The notes: a model not told the origin generated them from the letters alone. Positions 1 through 7,818 are shown, counted from the stretch's first letter. The stretch: DNA of 40,021 nucleotides from JAFEDN01 sp965651935 (GCA_965651935.1 CBFGTC010000016.1:1-40021), one strand, 5' to 3'. Translations and numbers: made by a program.

Positions 1-47
1 GTGTAGTCGTTATAAAATTTATTTATCAGTGTGGGATTTTTAGGTGC

Positions 48-272
48 TTACAATTCTTCTGGATGGGCGTGGCTTGATCTTCGGCCACGGCTTCGATGAA
101 CTAACCCGGCATCCTCTTCTTCTCTGTAACGCTTCCAAATCCTTTTGCATTGCCGATAGCTCACTTTCAGCCTCTTCGAAGCCTCTAACAGCGTGATATG
201 TCCTGATTTCACCCCCTCCAACAACACTTTGCGTTGGCGCTCTTTTTTACTCATAATTAACCAGTCTCCCAT
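48..272 (-). pseudogene. N-terminal fragment of an ISNCY-type transposase
   Basis: A 74-residue helix-turn-helix segment (LEASKRLKVSYRQCKRIWKR, followed by a basic RSRGRR stretch) matches the N-terminal DNA-binding domain of ISNCY/IS481-like transposases as I know them. The frame closes with a TAA after PEEL, where full-length relatives continue for several hundred residues into a DDE integrase domain. The 47 bases left before the window edge show no convincing continuation in this frame. So this is a truncated copy or one with an early stop. The IS end-like repeats at 326-369 lie just upstream of its start, as expected for the left end of such an element. Whether a catalytic part survives outside the window cannot be seen. 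Confidence 0.6.
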
Positions 273-325
273 TGTCTACACCTCATAATTTTTAACACTT
301 TTATAGGTGGTTTTATTGTACAATG

Positions 326-369
326 GGGGACATTTCTATTTTGGTTTTAAGGGGACATTATCATTTTGG
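326..369. mobile_element. Terminal repeats of the ISNCY-type element
   Basis: Two tandem 19-base copies, both beginning GGGGACAT and ending ATTTTGG, lie at 326-344 and 351-369 and agree at 16 of 19 positions. They stand directly upstream of the transposase fragment. Repeated GGGGACAT boxes are typical of the ends of this kind of element and are probably transposase binding sites. I place the element boundary somewhere near 370-378; no target duplication can be assigned. Confidence 0.5.
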
Positions 370-518
370 GATAACACATGTATTGGATATTTTTTATTCA
401 ATTATCTTGTGCTTTTTTGCAAATGACTACCCATAGTTACTATCAGATCCAACCATTTCCGAAATGGAAATAGTTCAAAAAAAGCGAAGTAAATATCCAA
501 AATGCTCAAAATATGTCG

Positions 519-545
519 GAACTGTTCGGAAATTCCGAACAGTTC
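519..545. repeat. Perfect 27-base palindrome downstream of higA
   Basis: Thirteen bases starting GAACTGTTCGGAA are followed by a single A and then the exact reverse complement. The palindrome lies 25 bases beyond the higA stop codon on the minus strand. No T-run follows on that strand, so it is not a standard intrinsic terminator. It could be a protein binding site, a recombination site or an mRNA 3' stabiliser. Part of it recurs at 1474-1495. Confidence 0.7.
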
Positions 546-569
546 GAATGGAGGAAAAATAAGATATGT

Positions 570-902
570 TTAAGCTCTGCCTTCTAACAAAGGCTCTACA
601 GATAGCCGAAACCCAAGGCCGTGCATAATGGCTTCCAACGTATGAAAAGTTGGATTGCCTTTACCAGATAGAGCGCGGTATAAATTTTGACGGTTGAGAT
701 GAGTTTTTTTTGCGAGTACTGATATACCTCCGCGCGCTTCGGCAATATTACGCAAAGCCAGTAAAAAAAATTCAGTGTCGCCATCTTGCTCATACTCTTC
801 TAAAGCAACCCTTAAATATGCAATCGCTTCTTTCGGATCGCGCAAAGATTTGATTAAATATTCGTGATGACTCACAGTATTTTTTGCTATTGAATCTTTC
901 AT
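570..902 (-). CDS. higA: HigA-family antitoxin (HTH)
   Basis: This 110-residue protein is an addiction-module antidote of the COG3636 HigA-like family. Residues 45-105 form a Cro/CI-type helix-turn-helix: ALRNIAEARGGISVLAKKT leads into NRQNLYRALSGKGNP, the recognition-helix region, and ends in the typical GLGFRLSVEPL tail. In this family the antitoxin neutralises the RelE/ParE-fold toxin encoded just upstream and represses the joint promoter. Its ATG would overlap the stop of the intact toxin frame (ATGA), so the two were translationally coupled. The partner toxin is frameshifted here, so this is probably now an orphan antitoxin, perhaps still able to neutralise related toxins in trans. Confidence 0.85.
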   Translation of the reverse strand: MKDSIAKNTVSHHEYLIKSLRDPKEAIAYLRVALEEYEQDGDTEFFLLALRNIAEARGGISVLAKKTHLNRQNLYRALSGKGNPTFHTLEAIMHGLGFRLSVEPLLEGRA

Positions 903-1230
903 AATTTCACCCTATTTTTAAATTCATGCCAGTATTGTTGCGCCAATTTGATATCTTTGGCTTGTGTGCTTTTATCGCCGCCAGACAATAGCAAAACAAT
1001 ATGGTTATTAATTTCTCCAAAATAAACACGATATCCAGCTCCTGAAGGCGCATTTCATATACTCCCTCACCTACCGGTTTAAAATCACCATAATTGCCTA
1101 ATGCAAGCCTATCCAGTCGCCGGTTAATCCTGGCGCGGGTAGTTTCATCCTTTAACCCGTTCAACCAATTGTGGAATGGCACTTTACCATTACTGGTTGT
1201 ATAAGCCTGAACTTCTTTCTCGATACTCAT
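899..1230 (-). pseudogene. higB: RelE/ParE-family toxin (HigB-like, Gp49-type), frameshifted
   Basis: Residues 1-62 match phage-derived Gp49-like/HigB toxins (GKVPFHNWLNGLKDETTRAR, then GNYGDFKPVGEGVYEMRL). After position 1044 the open frame becomes meaningless and ends at 907. Shifting one base at about 1043-1044 restores the family's second half: GAGYRVYFGE, then LLLSGGDKSTQAKDIKLA, then YWHEF, with a stop at 899-901 that overlaps the higA ATG in the usual ATGA fashion. The simplest reading is a one-base deletion that destroyed a roughly 110-residue ribosome-dependent mRNA interferase. The lost half holds the core strands and C-terminal part, so the shortened product should be inactive. A sequencing error is the main alternative. 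Confidence 0.8.
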
Positions 1231-1235
1231 AGATT

Positions 1236-1264
1236 ATTGTAGCTTATATAAGACAAATAAGCAA
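1236..1264 (-). promoter_or_regulatory. Candidate promoter of the higBA module
   Basis: Reading the minus strand, TTGCTT (1264-1259) and TACAAT (1241-1236) are separated by exactly 17 bases. The predicted transcription start falls at about 1229-1230, at the toxin ATG itself, so the transcript would be leaderless or nearly so. The match is by eye only. Confidence 0.45.
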
Positions 1265-1811
1265 CCTTTAGAACAAAAAAATGGTGCACTGGTGGTGCAA
1301 TTGCTAGCAACCCACCATTAAAAATGACATCATACTACAGAAATGAAAATTCAATAACTGTTTGATTTTATTATTGTTAGAGATTGTGGTTTATTGCCAG
1401 ATATTGATTGGGTAAGACTGTTAATCACTTGGTCGGCGGTTCAAGTCCGTCCCGGGGAGCCAGATAAATCAATAACTTATAGGAAATTCCGAACATGGTT
1501 AAAATATCATGTAGAAGCAATGTAGAAGAATTGATGATTTTCAGGTCTTCCAGATTTGTCCTAAAACTAGAAGCATATTTAATCACTACAAAGTATTTTA
1601 ACTCTAATTTCGTAAATTTATGATAGCAACTTGGGTACCCATACTACTTAAACTCTCTCCGAAAGCAGTTTACACGATGCAGACATGGTTCGGCGTCGAA
1701 GCTGTCCAAGCATTTAGCATTTTGTGAAGTTTAACATTAAAAAATAATTTATCGAGAAAACAGTTTGCTAACACACAACCACACCACCGGCATCAAAAAA
1801 TCATCAATGTT
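1265..1811. other. Non-coding accessory stretch
   Basis: About 550 bases lie between the two toxin-antitoxin modules without a convincing gene on either strand. It contains the tRNA-Asn relic at 1416-1462 and the partial copy of the 519-545 palindrome at 1474-1495. The remainder (about 1500-1810) shows only short frames broken by stops and nothing I recognise; it may be decayed mobile DNA. Confidence 0.5.
1416..1462 (+). other. 3' relic of tRNA-Asn(GTT), probable old att site
   Basis: The segment starts with the anticodon-loop sequence GACTGTTAATC of tRNA-Asn (anticodon GTT). It continues through a T-arm (GGCGG TTCAAGT CCGTC, pairing fully with one G-U) and ends CCGGGGA-G-CCA, the 3' acceptor strand, discriminator and encoded CCA of tRNA-Asn. 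The 5' half is absent: upstream bases give no D-arm, and only the innermost pairs of the anticodon stem can form, so it cannot be a working tRNA. A piece running from anticodon loop to CCA is exactly what tyrosine recombinases of genomic islands use as an attachment core. This is best read as one att end of an integrated, now decayed, element. Confidence 0.7.
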
Positions 1812-2048
1812 CTATTCTTGAGCATCTTTTTTATTAAAATGCTTATCCAATTGATTTAATAATTTCAACCCTTCCTTTGGCGAACCTTTAGCAGCACGGG
1901 CACGGAACCGCATTTCTGCGTCGAATTCAGCCAGCACTATTGTGGAAATTTCTTCCATTAATTTATTAATGCTGATATGCCGCTGCTCAGCTAATAACTT
2001 TAGCCGTTCATGTTTATCATCAGGTAATCTGATCGTTAAGGTAGACAT
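1812..2048 (-). CDS. Ribbon-helix-helix antitoxin
   Basis: This 78-residue protein has an N-terminal ribbon-helix-helix fold. The strand MSTLTIRLPDDKHERLK is followed by the helix LLAEQRHISINKLMEEIS, as in CopG/Arc-type repressors and HicB-family antitoxin annotations. The charged C-terminal tail (about residues 50-78) would be the toxin-binding part. Its start overlaps the end of the upstream PIN toxin gene by 13 bases, so the two form one operon, with the toxin first. In this class the antitoxin blocks the toxin's active site and represses its own promoter; a candidate operator lies at 2484-2503. Confidence 0.8.
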   Translation of the reverse strand: MSTLTIRLPDDKHERLKLLAEQRHISINKLMEEISTIVLAEFDAEMRFRARAAKGSPKEGLKLLNQLDKHFNKKDAQE

Positions 2049-2476
2049 TTTACATTCTCCTTCAATAATTGTTCTGGCTTCAAAATATTAATTCCCGGAA
2101 AAAGCAACTGACCGCTTTTAAAATCTTTAACGTTTTTGGTAATAATTGCTGTTGCATTGCCGGCAATCGCTAACTCTAAAATATGGTTATCGTCTTCATC
2201 TCGTAAATTAGGCCGCCAAAGATAATAAACATGAATCCAGCGGCAAACAGCCATAAAAGCATTGAGCAAATCTTCTCGCTGATCAGCAGAGACTGTGCAA
2301 TTTTTAAACAATTTTTCGCGCCCCAATAAAGACTCATATTCATGAAAAAGCGATGTTCCCATTAAAGGTCGATATTCTCCATTGAGGCAGCGCCGCAGTA
2401 CTTCTCGGCTTGCTCCGGTTTCGCCAATCAAAGCCGATACAAATGTGGAGGTATCAATCACTAAAACTTTTTCCAT
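2036..2476 (-). CDS. PIN-domain toxin (COG1569 type)
   Basis: This 146-residue protein is a putative toxin of the PIN-family ribonuclease class. The acidic metal-binding residues expected for the fold are visible: D8 in VLVIDTSTFVSAL, E46, D93/D95/D96 in LRDEDDNHILELA, and D118 in ITKNVKDF. PIN toxins cleave RNA with Mg2+ or Mn2+. All expected catalytic positions are present, so I expect it to be active unless held by the antitoxin. It is the promoter-proximal gene; the ribbon-helix-helix antitoxin follows with a 13-base overlap, the reverse of the commonest antitoxin-first order. There is no clear Shine-Dalgarno sequence before the ATG. Confidence 0.85.
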   Translation of the reverse strand: MEKVLVIDTSTFVSALIGETGASREVLRRCLNGEYRPLMGTSLFHEYESLLGREKLFKNCTVSADQREDLLNAFMAVCRWIHVYYLWRPNLRDEDDNHILELAIAGNATAIITKNVKDFKSGQLLFPGINILKPEQLLKENVKCLP

Positions 2477-2483
2477 CCAAAAA

Positions 2484-2503
2484 TGATAGTATATATGCTA
2501 TCA
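2484..2503 (-). promoter_or_regulatory. Candidate autoregulatory operator / -10 of the PIN-RHH operon
   Basis: TGATAG and CTATCA form an inverted repeat around an 8-base AT centre. The minus-strand hexamer TATACT at 2493-2488, a good -10, lies inside it. The site is 8 bases upstream of the PIN start codon. An inverted repeat over the -10 is the usual layout for ribbon-helix-helix autoregulation; binding is an inference. Confidence 0.45.
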
Positions 2504-2743
2504 AATATCAAAACTGCTTTAAAATGGCAAAAAATTGTCTGCCGGAAATTTGCCGGAATCGAGGGGTCACGACAGGTCATATACCAATATCTCTTAAATG
2601 GAGTTGAGCCGTCTTCTTTTATTTTTTTTTCCACTGTTATCTAGTATAATTAAAACACAGATTCCACGGAGTCAGACTCCACCTGTAGGGTGGCTAAAAT
2701 GGGAATTTCTTGAACGAATTCCTAATTTATAATAGAGGTCTTC

Positions 2744-4138
2744 ATGAAAACACATTTCAATTCAAATCATCCTCATTCTGGCTATAAAGCCATCGTTTAT
2801 TTTATTTGCTTGGTCGGTGCGCTTGGCGGGTTATTGTTCGGTTTAGATCAAGGGTTTATAGCCAACGCGCTTGATAGTATAAAAACAGTTTATCTACTTG
2901 ACACTCACGGCGCGGAAAAGTATTCGGCTATTTTGGCTGCGGGAGGTGTGGTCGGAGCCTTACTTTCCGGCATCTTTGCTCGATACTTGGGCCGTAAAAA
3001 AAGTTTAGTTTTGGCTGGTTTGATTTTCGTGCTAGGTTCGTTGATTTCAGCTACGCTGCCTCCATTTTTAGTGCTGCGAGTTTGCCGTTTCTTTTTGGGC
3101 TTCGGGGTAGGAGTTGCTTCATTTATCACACCACTGTACCTCTCCGAAACAGCGCCAGCAGCCATTCGTGGTGCCATGGGCACATTGTTCCAATTAATGA
3201 TCACCATCGGTATCTTCCTTATCGCCGTAACCAACGTGGCTATTTTAAGTAATGTGACCAATGTCAAGCTCGCTTTACCGCTGATGTTTTTGGTTATTTT
3301 AGTATTTGCCTTATTTATGTTTCTCGGCAGTTTAATATTACCGGAAAGTCCGCGCTGGCTTATGCTAAAGAATAAAAAAGATAAAGCAGTCAAAGTACTG
3401 CAACGTACTTTTAATACTCCTGCTGAAGTTGACTTAGAAATTAAGGAAATTGAACAAGTTATCAGAGAAAGTAAAGGCGATACTTTAAGGTCTGTGCTGA
3501 ATAAACATTTTATTAAAATTTTAATCATCGGCGTTGTATTGCAAATGTTTCAGCAATTGGTTGGCATTAACGTCATGATTTATTATGCTCCCACCATTTT
3601 TGGATACGCTGGAATGAAAGGCTTAGTCGCCATGCTAACCGTGCCAACGGTCAATATGTTATTTACCTTTCCGGCTATCTACCTAGTCGAAAAGTGGGGA
3701 CGGAAAAAACTGCTGTATGTTGGAGCTGTCATTATGTTTGTTAGCCTAATGGCTGCCGGCTTGGCTTTTTACTCAATTGAAAACGTGACCAATCCCGCGG
3801 CTATTGGTTTATTGCCCAAGGGGATTTTGCTCGGTGCCGTCATTGTTTACATTTTTGGGTTTGCTTTCTCTTGGGGTCCAGTAGCCTGGATAGTATGCTC
3901 TGAAATATTTCCTTTAGAGGGACGTGAAGTCGGCATGACGATTACCACCATGGTGAACTGGACTTTTGCCGGTTTAGTCATGGCTTATGCTCTATCTTTT
4001 ATGGAAAAGTTTGGTAGACCATCTTTATTTTATTTGTTTTCCGTGTTTTGTATTTTTTCTATTATATTCGTCGCTCGATTCGTACCCGAAACCAAAGGAA
4101 TCACGCTCGAAGAGCTCGAAGAACAATTAAAAAAATAA
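2744..4138 (+). CDS. Sugar porter MFS transporter (GalP/XylE-like)
   Basis: This 464-residue inner-membrane protein belongs to the major facilitator sugar-porter family, probably a proton symporter for a hexose or pentose. Family signatures are present in order: GGLLFGLDQGFIANAL in helix 1, GRKKSLVLAG after helix 2, PESPRWLM before the central loop, QQLVGINVMIYYAPTIF in helix 7, EKWGRKKLL after helix 8, and PETKGITLEELEE at the C-terminus. About twelve hydrophobic segments are visible. A GAGG ribosome site precedes the ATG. The gene stands alone, flanked by a toxin-antitoxin module and the convergent mcc operon, so the substrate cannot be inferred from context. Confidence 0.9.
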   Translation: MKTHFNSNHPHSGYKAIVYFICLVGALGGLLFGLDQGFIANALDSIKTVYLLDTHGAEKYSAILAAGGVVGALLSGIFARYLGRKKSLVLAGLIFVLGSLISATLPPFLVLRVCRFFLGFGVGVASFITPLYLSETAPAAIRGAMGTLFQLMITIGIFLIAVTNVAILSNVTNVKLALPLMFLVILVFALFMFLGSLILPESPRWLMLKNKKDKAVKVLQRTFNTPAEVDLEIKEIEQVIRESKGDTLRSVLNKHFIKILIIGVVLQMFQQLVGINVMIYYAPTIFGYAGMKGLVAMLTVPTVNMLFTFPAIYLVEKWGRKKLLYVGAVIMFVSLMAAGLAFYSIENVTNPAAIGLLPKGILLGAVIVYIFGFAFSWGPVAWIVCSEIFPLEGREVGMTITTMVNWTFAGLVMAYALSFMEKFGRPSLFYLFSVFCIFSIIFVARFVPETKGITLEELEEQLKK

Positions 4139-4163
4139 TTTTGACATAAGGCAAAAGTTTTAG

Positions 4164-4194
4164 AACCTGTTCAACGTCTTTGATGCAGGTTTTT
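4164..4194 (+). terminator. Hairpin after the sugar transporter
   Basis: AACCTG (4164-4169) pairs with CAGGTT (4186-4191), followed by a short T stretch. The stem is only six pairs with a 16-base loop, so it is a modest terminator. It sits between two convergent genes. Its left arm belongs to a motif that recurs near 27421. Confidence 0.35.
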
Positions 4195-4200
4195 AGTTAT

Positions 4201-6210
4201 TTACGATGGCTTTTCGTTCCCATCCATACTGATAAGCTGAGCGCCTTCTTGAACTTGATCGCCTTTTTTATAAAAAATCTTTTTAATACTGCCAGCTTGA
4301 GTGGCTTTAAGCACATGCTCCATTTTCATGGCTTCGAGTATTAATAAATGCTCACCTGTCTTGACGCTTTGCCCTTCCTGGACGTGAATTTCAATAAGCG
4401 TGCCAGGCATAGGTGCGTGTATATTATGACGACTGGAATTGAGATTAGTATCTTGCCAAGGCTTTTGCAAAGAAAAAAACCATTGTGATCCTTGATAAAA
4501 TACTGTTATGGTCCATTTGGTCTCAAATAACACAGCAGAGTGAACCTGACTATTTATTTTCAGCGTCAATTGGTTTTTATCTTTTTCAACGATGCTTACC
4601 TTGATTTTATTTTCATTTATATGCAGTTGATAATCCGGTTCCTCGTTTTCAATTCCAATTGGATAGAACTTTTCTTGATACCAAAGCATTAATTGCTGAA
4701 AAGAAGATTGAAAAAGACGCCAATTGTCCGCGATAAACCAAGGGGAATGGTTATCTTCAGTTTGATTTCGGTATATTTGCCATTGTTTTTTTTGTTGAAT
4801 CAATATACCGATGACAGCAAAAATAAGTACTTGCATAGAAGGTTCTGACTCTACTTTTAATAGTTCTTCTTGATTTGTCGCAATAAAATGCGTGCTGAGA
4901 TTAGCTTGATTAAATTGCTCATGCGCAATAATTCGATACAATAATTCTTCATTGGTGTGTATCCCTACCACCGCGGTTTTACTAAGCATGTTTTGCAAAC
5001 CGTGTATCGCTTGTTGACGTGTTTCACCCCAAGCAATTAATTTAGCCAAAAGCGGGTCATAGTATACGCTGACCCGATCACCATTTTGAAAACCGCTATC
5101 AATCCGCCTAGCCTCATTTACTGGGGGTAAATGGAAAAATTGCAACACACCTGCTGATGGCATGAAATTTTTCTGAGGATTTTCCGCATAAAGACGTGCT
5201 TCAATTGCATGACCGCGGGGTATGATATCTTCTTGTTTAAACTTGATCTTCTCTCCGGCAGCAATGCGCAACTGCCATTCCACTAAATCCAAACCGCAAA
5301 TCATTTCGGTTACCGGATGTTCTACCTGCAAGCGCGTATTCATTTCCATAAAATAGAAATTTTCATTTTCATCCACTAAAAATTCTATCGTACCCGTGCT
5401 AACGTATTGAATTGCAGCGCCTGCGCGTAAAGCCGTCTCTGCCATTTTTTTTCGCGTGGAATCATGCAAGCTGGGAGCAGGAGCTTCTTCAATGATTTTT
5501 TGATGACGGCGTTGGATAGAACAATCTCGATCAAATAAATAAATCCCTTGATGGTATTGATCAAATAAAATTTGGACTTCAATGTGCCGTGAACAACTTA
5601 AGTATTTTTCGATAAACACTTTGTCGTTACCAAAACTGGATTTCGCTTCGCGCATGGCGGAGTCAATGGCGGAATTGAGCTGTTCCAATTCTTCCACCAA
5701 ACGCATGCCTTTCCCGCCGCCGCCAGCCCCAGCTTTTATCAATACCGGTAAACCAATGGTTTTGATAGCCTTTCTTATAGCACTTTGGTTGGTCATGTCT
5801 CCTTGATAGCCAGGAACAACAGGTACTTTCGCGGCTGTCATGGTTTTCTTGGCCAGATCTTTGTCACCCATTATACGGATAGCAGAAGCGGAGGGACCCA
5901 CAAAGACCAATTGATTTTGCTCACACATTTGTGCAAAATCGGCATCTTCTGATAAAAAGCCGTACCCGGGGTGGACTGCCTGCGCGTCACATTGTTTCGC
6001 GGCTTGAATTATTTTTTTGACGTTTAAATAGCTGTGGATGCTGGCAGCCGGGCCAATACAAATACTTTCGTCGGCCATTTGCACGTGTAAAGCGCGAGAA
6101 TCTATTTCAGAATAAACAGCAACTGTTTTGATTCCCATCTTTTTTGCCGTTTTAATAATTCTGCAAGCGATTTCGCCACGATTGGCAATCAATATTTTTT
6201 TAAATGCCAT
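4201..6210 (-). CDS. mccA: Methylcrotonyl-CoA carboxylase, biotin (alpha) subunit
   Basis: This 669-residue protein carboxylates its own biotin with bicarbonate and ATP for 3-methylcrotonyl-CoA carboxylation in leucine breakdown. Order of domains: biotin carboxylase N-domain (KILIANRGEIACRII), ATP-grasp with its glycine-rich loop (GAGGGGKGMRLV, about residues 162-173) and the EMNTRLQVEHPVTE segment, the carboxylase C-domain, a linker, and a C-terminal biotinyl domain with the EAMKMEH motif (biotinylated K629). Length and architecture fit MCC alpha rather than the shorter AccC. It is the last gene of the operon, and its ATG follows the mccB stop codon directly. Propionyl- or geranyl-CoA carboxylase are alternatives, but the neighbouring isovaleryl-CoA dehydrogenase favours MCC. 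Confidence 0.9.
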   Translation of the reverse strand: MAFKKILIANRGEIACRIIKTAKKMGIKTVAVYSEIDSRALHVQMADESICIGPAASIHSYLNVKKIIQAAKQCDAQAVHPGYGFLSEDADFAQMCEQNQLVFVGPSASAIRIMGDKDLAKKTMTAAKVPVVPGYQGDMTNQSAIRKAIKTIGLPVLIKAGAGGGGKGMRLVEELEQLNSAIDSAMREAKSSFGNDKVFIEKYLSCSRHIEVQILFDQYHQGIYLFDRDCSIQRRHQKIIEEAPAPSLHDSTRKKMAETALRAGAAIQYVSTGTIEFLVDENENFYFMEMNTRLQVEHPVTEMICGLDLVEWQLRIAAGEKIKFKQEDIIPRGHAIEARLYAENPQKNFMPSAGVLQFFHLPPVNEARRIDSGFQNGDRVSVYYDPLLAKLIAWGETRQQAIHGLQNMLSKTAVVGIHTNEELLYRIIAHEQFNQANLSTHFIATNQEELLKVESEPSMQVLIFAVIGILIQQKKQWQIYRNQTEDNHSPWFIADNWRLFQSSFQQLMLWYQEKFYPIGIENEEPDYQLHINENKIKVSIVEKDKNQLTLKINSQVHSAVLFETKWTITVFYQGSQWFFSLQKPWQDTNLNSSRHNIHAPMPGTLIEIHVQEGQSVKTGEHLLILEAMKMEHVLKATQAGSIKKIFYKKGDQVQEGAQLISMDGNEKPS

Positions 6211-7818
6211 TTACATCCGCCAAATTCCAAATTGAGAAGATTGTATGGGAGCGTTGAGCGCAGCTGATAGGCTTAAACCTAAGACCCGACGAGTGTCTAA
6301 AGGGCTAATGACAGCGTCATCCCATAAACGAGCGCTAGCGTAATAAACGTTACCTTGTGCTTCATATTGCTGCCGAATTTCTGCCATGAATGCCTCACGT
6401 AAATCATCAGACCAGATTTCTTGACGCCGGCGTAATTGTTCGTCTTTGACTTGCGCCAACACTCGAGCAGCTTGCTCCCCACCCATCACGCTAATTTTGG
6501 CATTAGGCCACATGTATAGAAATCGTGGCTGATATGCTCGACCGCACATGGCATAATTGCCTGCCCCATAGCTTCCGCCGATAATCACCGTTATTTTGGG
6601 GACATTAGCGCAAGCCACCGCCGTGACCATTTTTGCACCATGTTTCGCGATACCTTCGTTTTCGTATTTTTTACCCACCATAAATCCCGTGATATTTTGG
6701 AGAAAAATAATGGGTATGTTTCGTTGACAACAAAGTTCAATAAAATGCGCACCTTTTTGCGCCGATTCGGAAAACAAAATGCCATTATTCGCAATAATAC
6801 CAACTGGATAACCATATAAATACCCAAATCCGCACACTAATGTAGTGCCATACAAAGCCTTAAACTCGTCCCATTCGGAAGCATCGACCAAACGAGCAAT
6901 AATTTCTCGCACATCATAAGGTTTGCGCGGATCGGCATTGACAATACCCAATAATTCTTGTTCATCATAAATGGGATTGTGGCAGGATTGAGTTTGAACG
7001 GAGAGGATTTTACGGCGGTTTAAATGCATCACGATATTTCGGGCAATTTGTATCGCATGATCATCGTCTTGAGCGTAATAATCAGATACACCGGAAATGC
7101 GGCAATGCACGTCCGCACCGCCCAACGCTTCGGCAGTGACTTCTTCCCCCGTGGCCGCCTTAACCAACGGTGGGCCGCCCAGAAAAATAGTTGCTTGATT
7201 CTTCACCATAATCGATTCATCGGCCATAGCCGGAACGTAAGCCCCACCCGCTGTACATGACCCCATCACCACCGCGATTTGTGGGATATTATTAGCCGAC
7301 ATCCTGGTCTGATTATAAAAAATCCTGCCAAAATGATCGCGATCTGGGAATACCTCATCTTGTTTGGGTAAATAAGCTCCGCCAGAATCCACCAAATAAA
7401 GACAAGGCAAATGATTTTCAGCCGCAATTTCTTGAGCGCGCAAATGTTTTTTAACGGTGATAGGGTAATAAGTTCCGCCTTTTACCGTGGCGTCATTGGC
7501 GACAATTAAACATTGCTGTCCCTGAACTTGACCAATTCCAGTGATTAAACCAGCAGCCGGAATTTCTTCCGCATAAAGCTGATAGCCCGCTAAAATAGAA
7601 AATTCCAAAAAGGCAGAACCCGGATCAATTAATCGCTCAATCCGTTCGCGGACCAATAATTTCCCCTGTTCTTGATGCCTTTTTCTAGCCGCTTCACTGC
7701 CTCCTTGCTGGATATGAGCAGTAATTTGAGCTAATTGTTGCAAATGCTCTTGCATTAAAGCTTGATTATATTTAAATAACTCGCTTTGAGTATCAATTTG
7801 TGAAATTATTTTAGTCAT
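6211..7818 (-). CDS. mccB: Methylcrotonyl-CoA carboxylase, carboxyltransferase (beta) subunit
   Basis: This 535-residue protein transfers the carboxyl group from biotin to 3-methylcrotonyl-CoA, giving 3-methylglutaconyl-CoA. It has the two crotonase-like carboxyltransferase halves. The N-half includes LYLVDSGGAYLPKQDEVFPD and MGSCTAGGAYVPAMADES. The C-half includes IFLQNITGFMVGKKYENEGI and GGSYGAGNYAMCGRAYQPRF, the CoA- and biotin-binding loops seen in MCC beta. Length is typical. Its start overlaps the thiolase stop by 8 bases, so translation is coupled. In many liu clusters a methylglutaconyl-CoA hydratase lies between this gene and mccA; here there is none. Confidence 0.92.
   Translation of the reverse strand: MTKIISQIDTQSELFKYNQALMQEHLQQLAQITAHIQQGGSEAARKRHQEQGKLLVRERIERLIDPGSAFLEFSILAGYQLYAEEIPAAGLITGIGQVQGQQCLIVANDATVKGGTYYPITVKKHLRAQEIAAENHLPCLYLVDSGGAYLPKQDEVFPDRDHFGRIFYNQTRMSANNIPQIAVVMGSCTAGGAYVPAMADESIMVKNQATIFLGGPPLVKAATGEEVTAEALGGADVHCRISGVSDYYAQDDDHAIQIARNIVMHLNRRKILSVQTQSCHNPIYDEQELLGIVNADPRKPYDVREIIARLVDASEWDEFKALYGTTLVCGFGYLYGYPVGIIANNGILFSESAQKGAHFIELCCQRNIPIIFLQNITGFMVGKKYENEGIAKHGAKMVTAVACANVPKITVIIGGSYGAGNYAMCGRAYQPRFLYMWPNAKISVMGGEQAARVLAQVKDEQLRRRQEIWSDDLREAFMAEIRQQYEAQGNVYYASARLWDDAVISPLDTRRVLGLSLSAALNAPIQSSQFGIWRM

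Noticed and set aside
899..1230. Programmed ribosomal frameshifting in the toxin gene
   Set aside because: No slippery heptamer or downstream structure is visible near 1043, and family members are made from a single frame, so a mutation or sequencing error is simpler.
1411..1462. A functional tRNA-Asn gene
   Set aside because: The acceptor 5' strand and D-arm are absent, and the anticodon stem does not pair beyond two base pairs.
2645..2733. Two TATAAT hexamers (2645-2650 and 2728-2733) as promoters of the sugar transporter
   Set aside because: Neither has an acceptable -35 at the right distance: the first faces only a T-run and the second has TTGAAC only 12 bases away.
2905..3528. Long minus-strand open frame of 207 codons inside the sugar transporter
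   Set aside because: It is antisense to a clearly conserved MFS gene, has a composition typical of a shadow frame (many Lys, Ser, Pro) and no recognisable domain or ribosome site.
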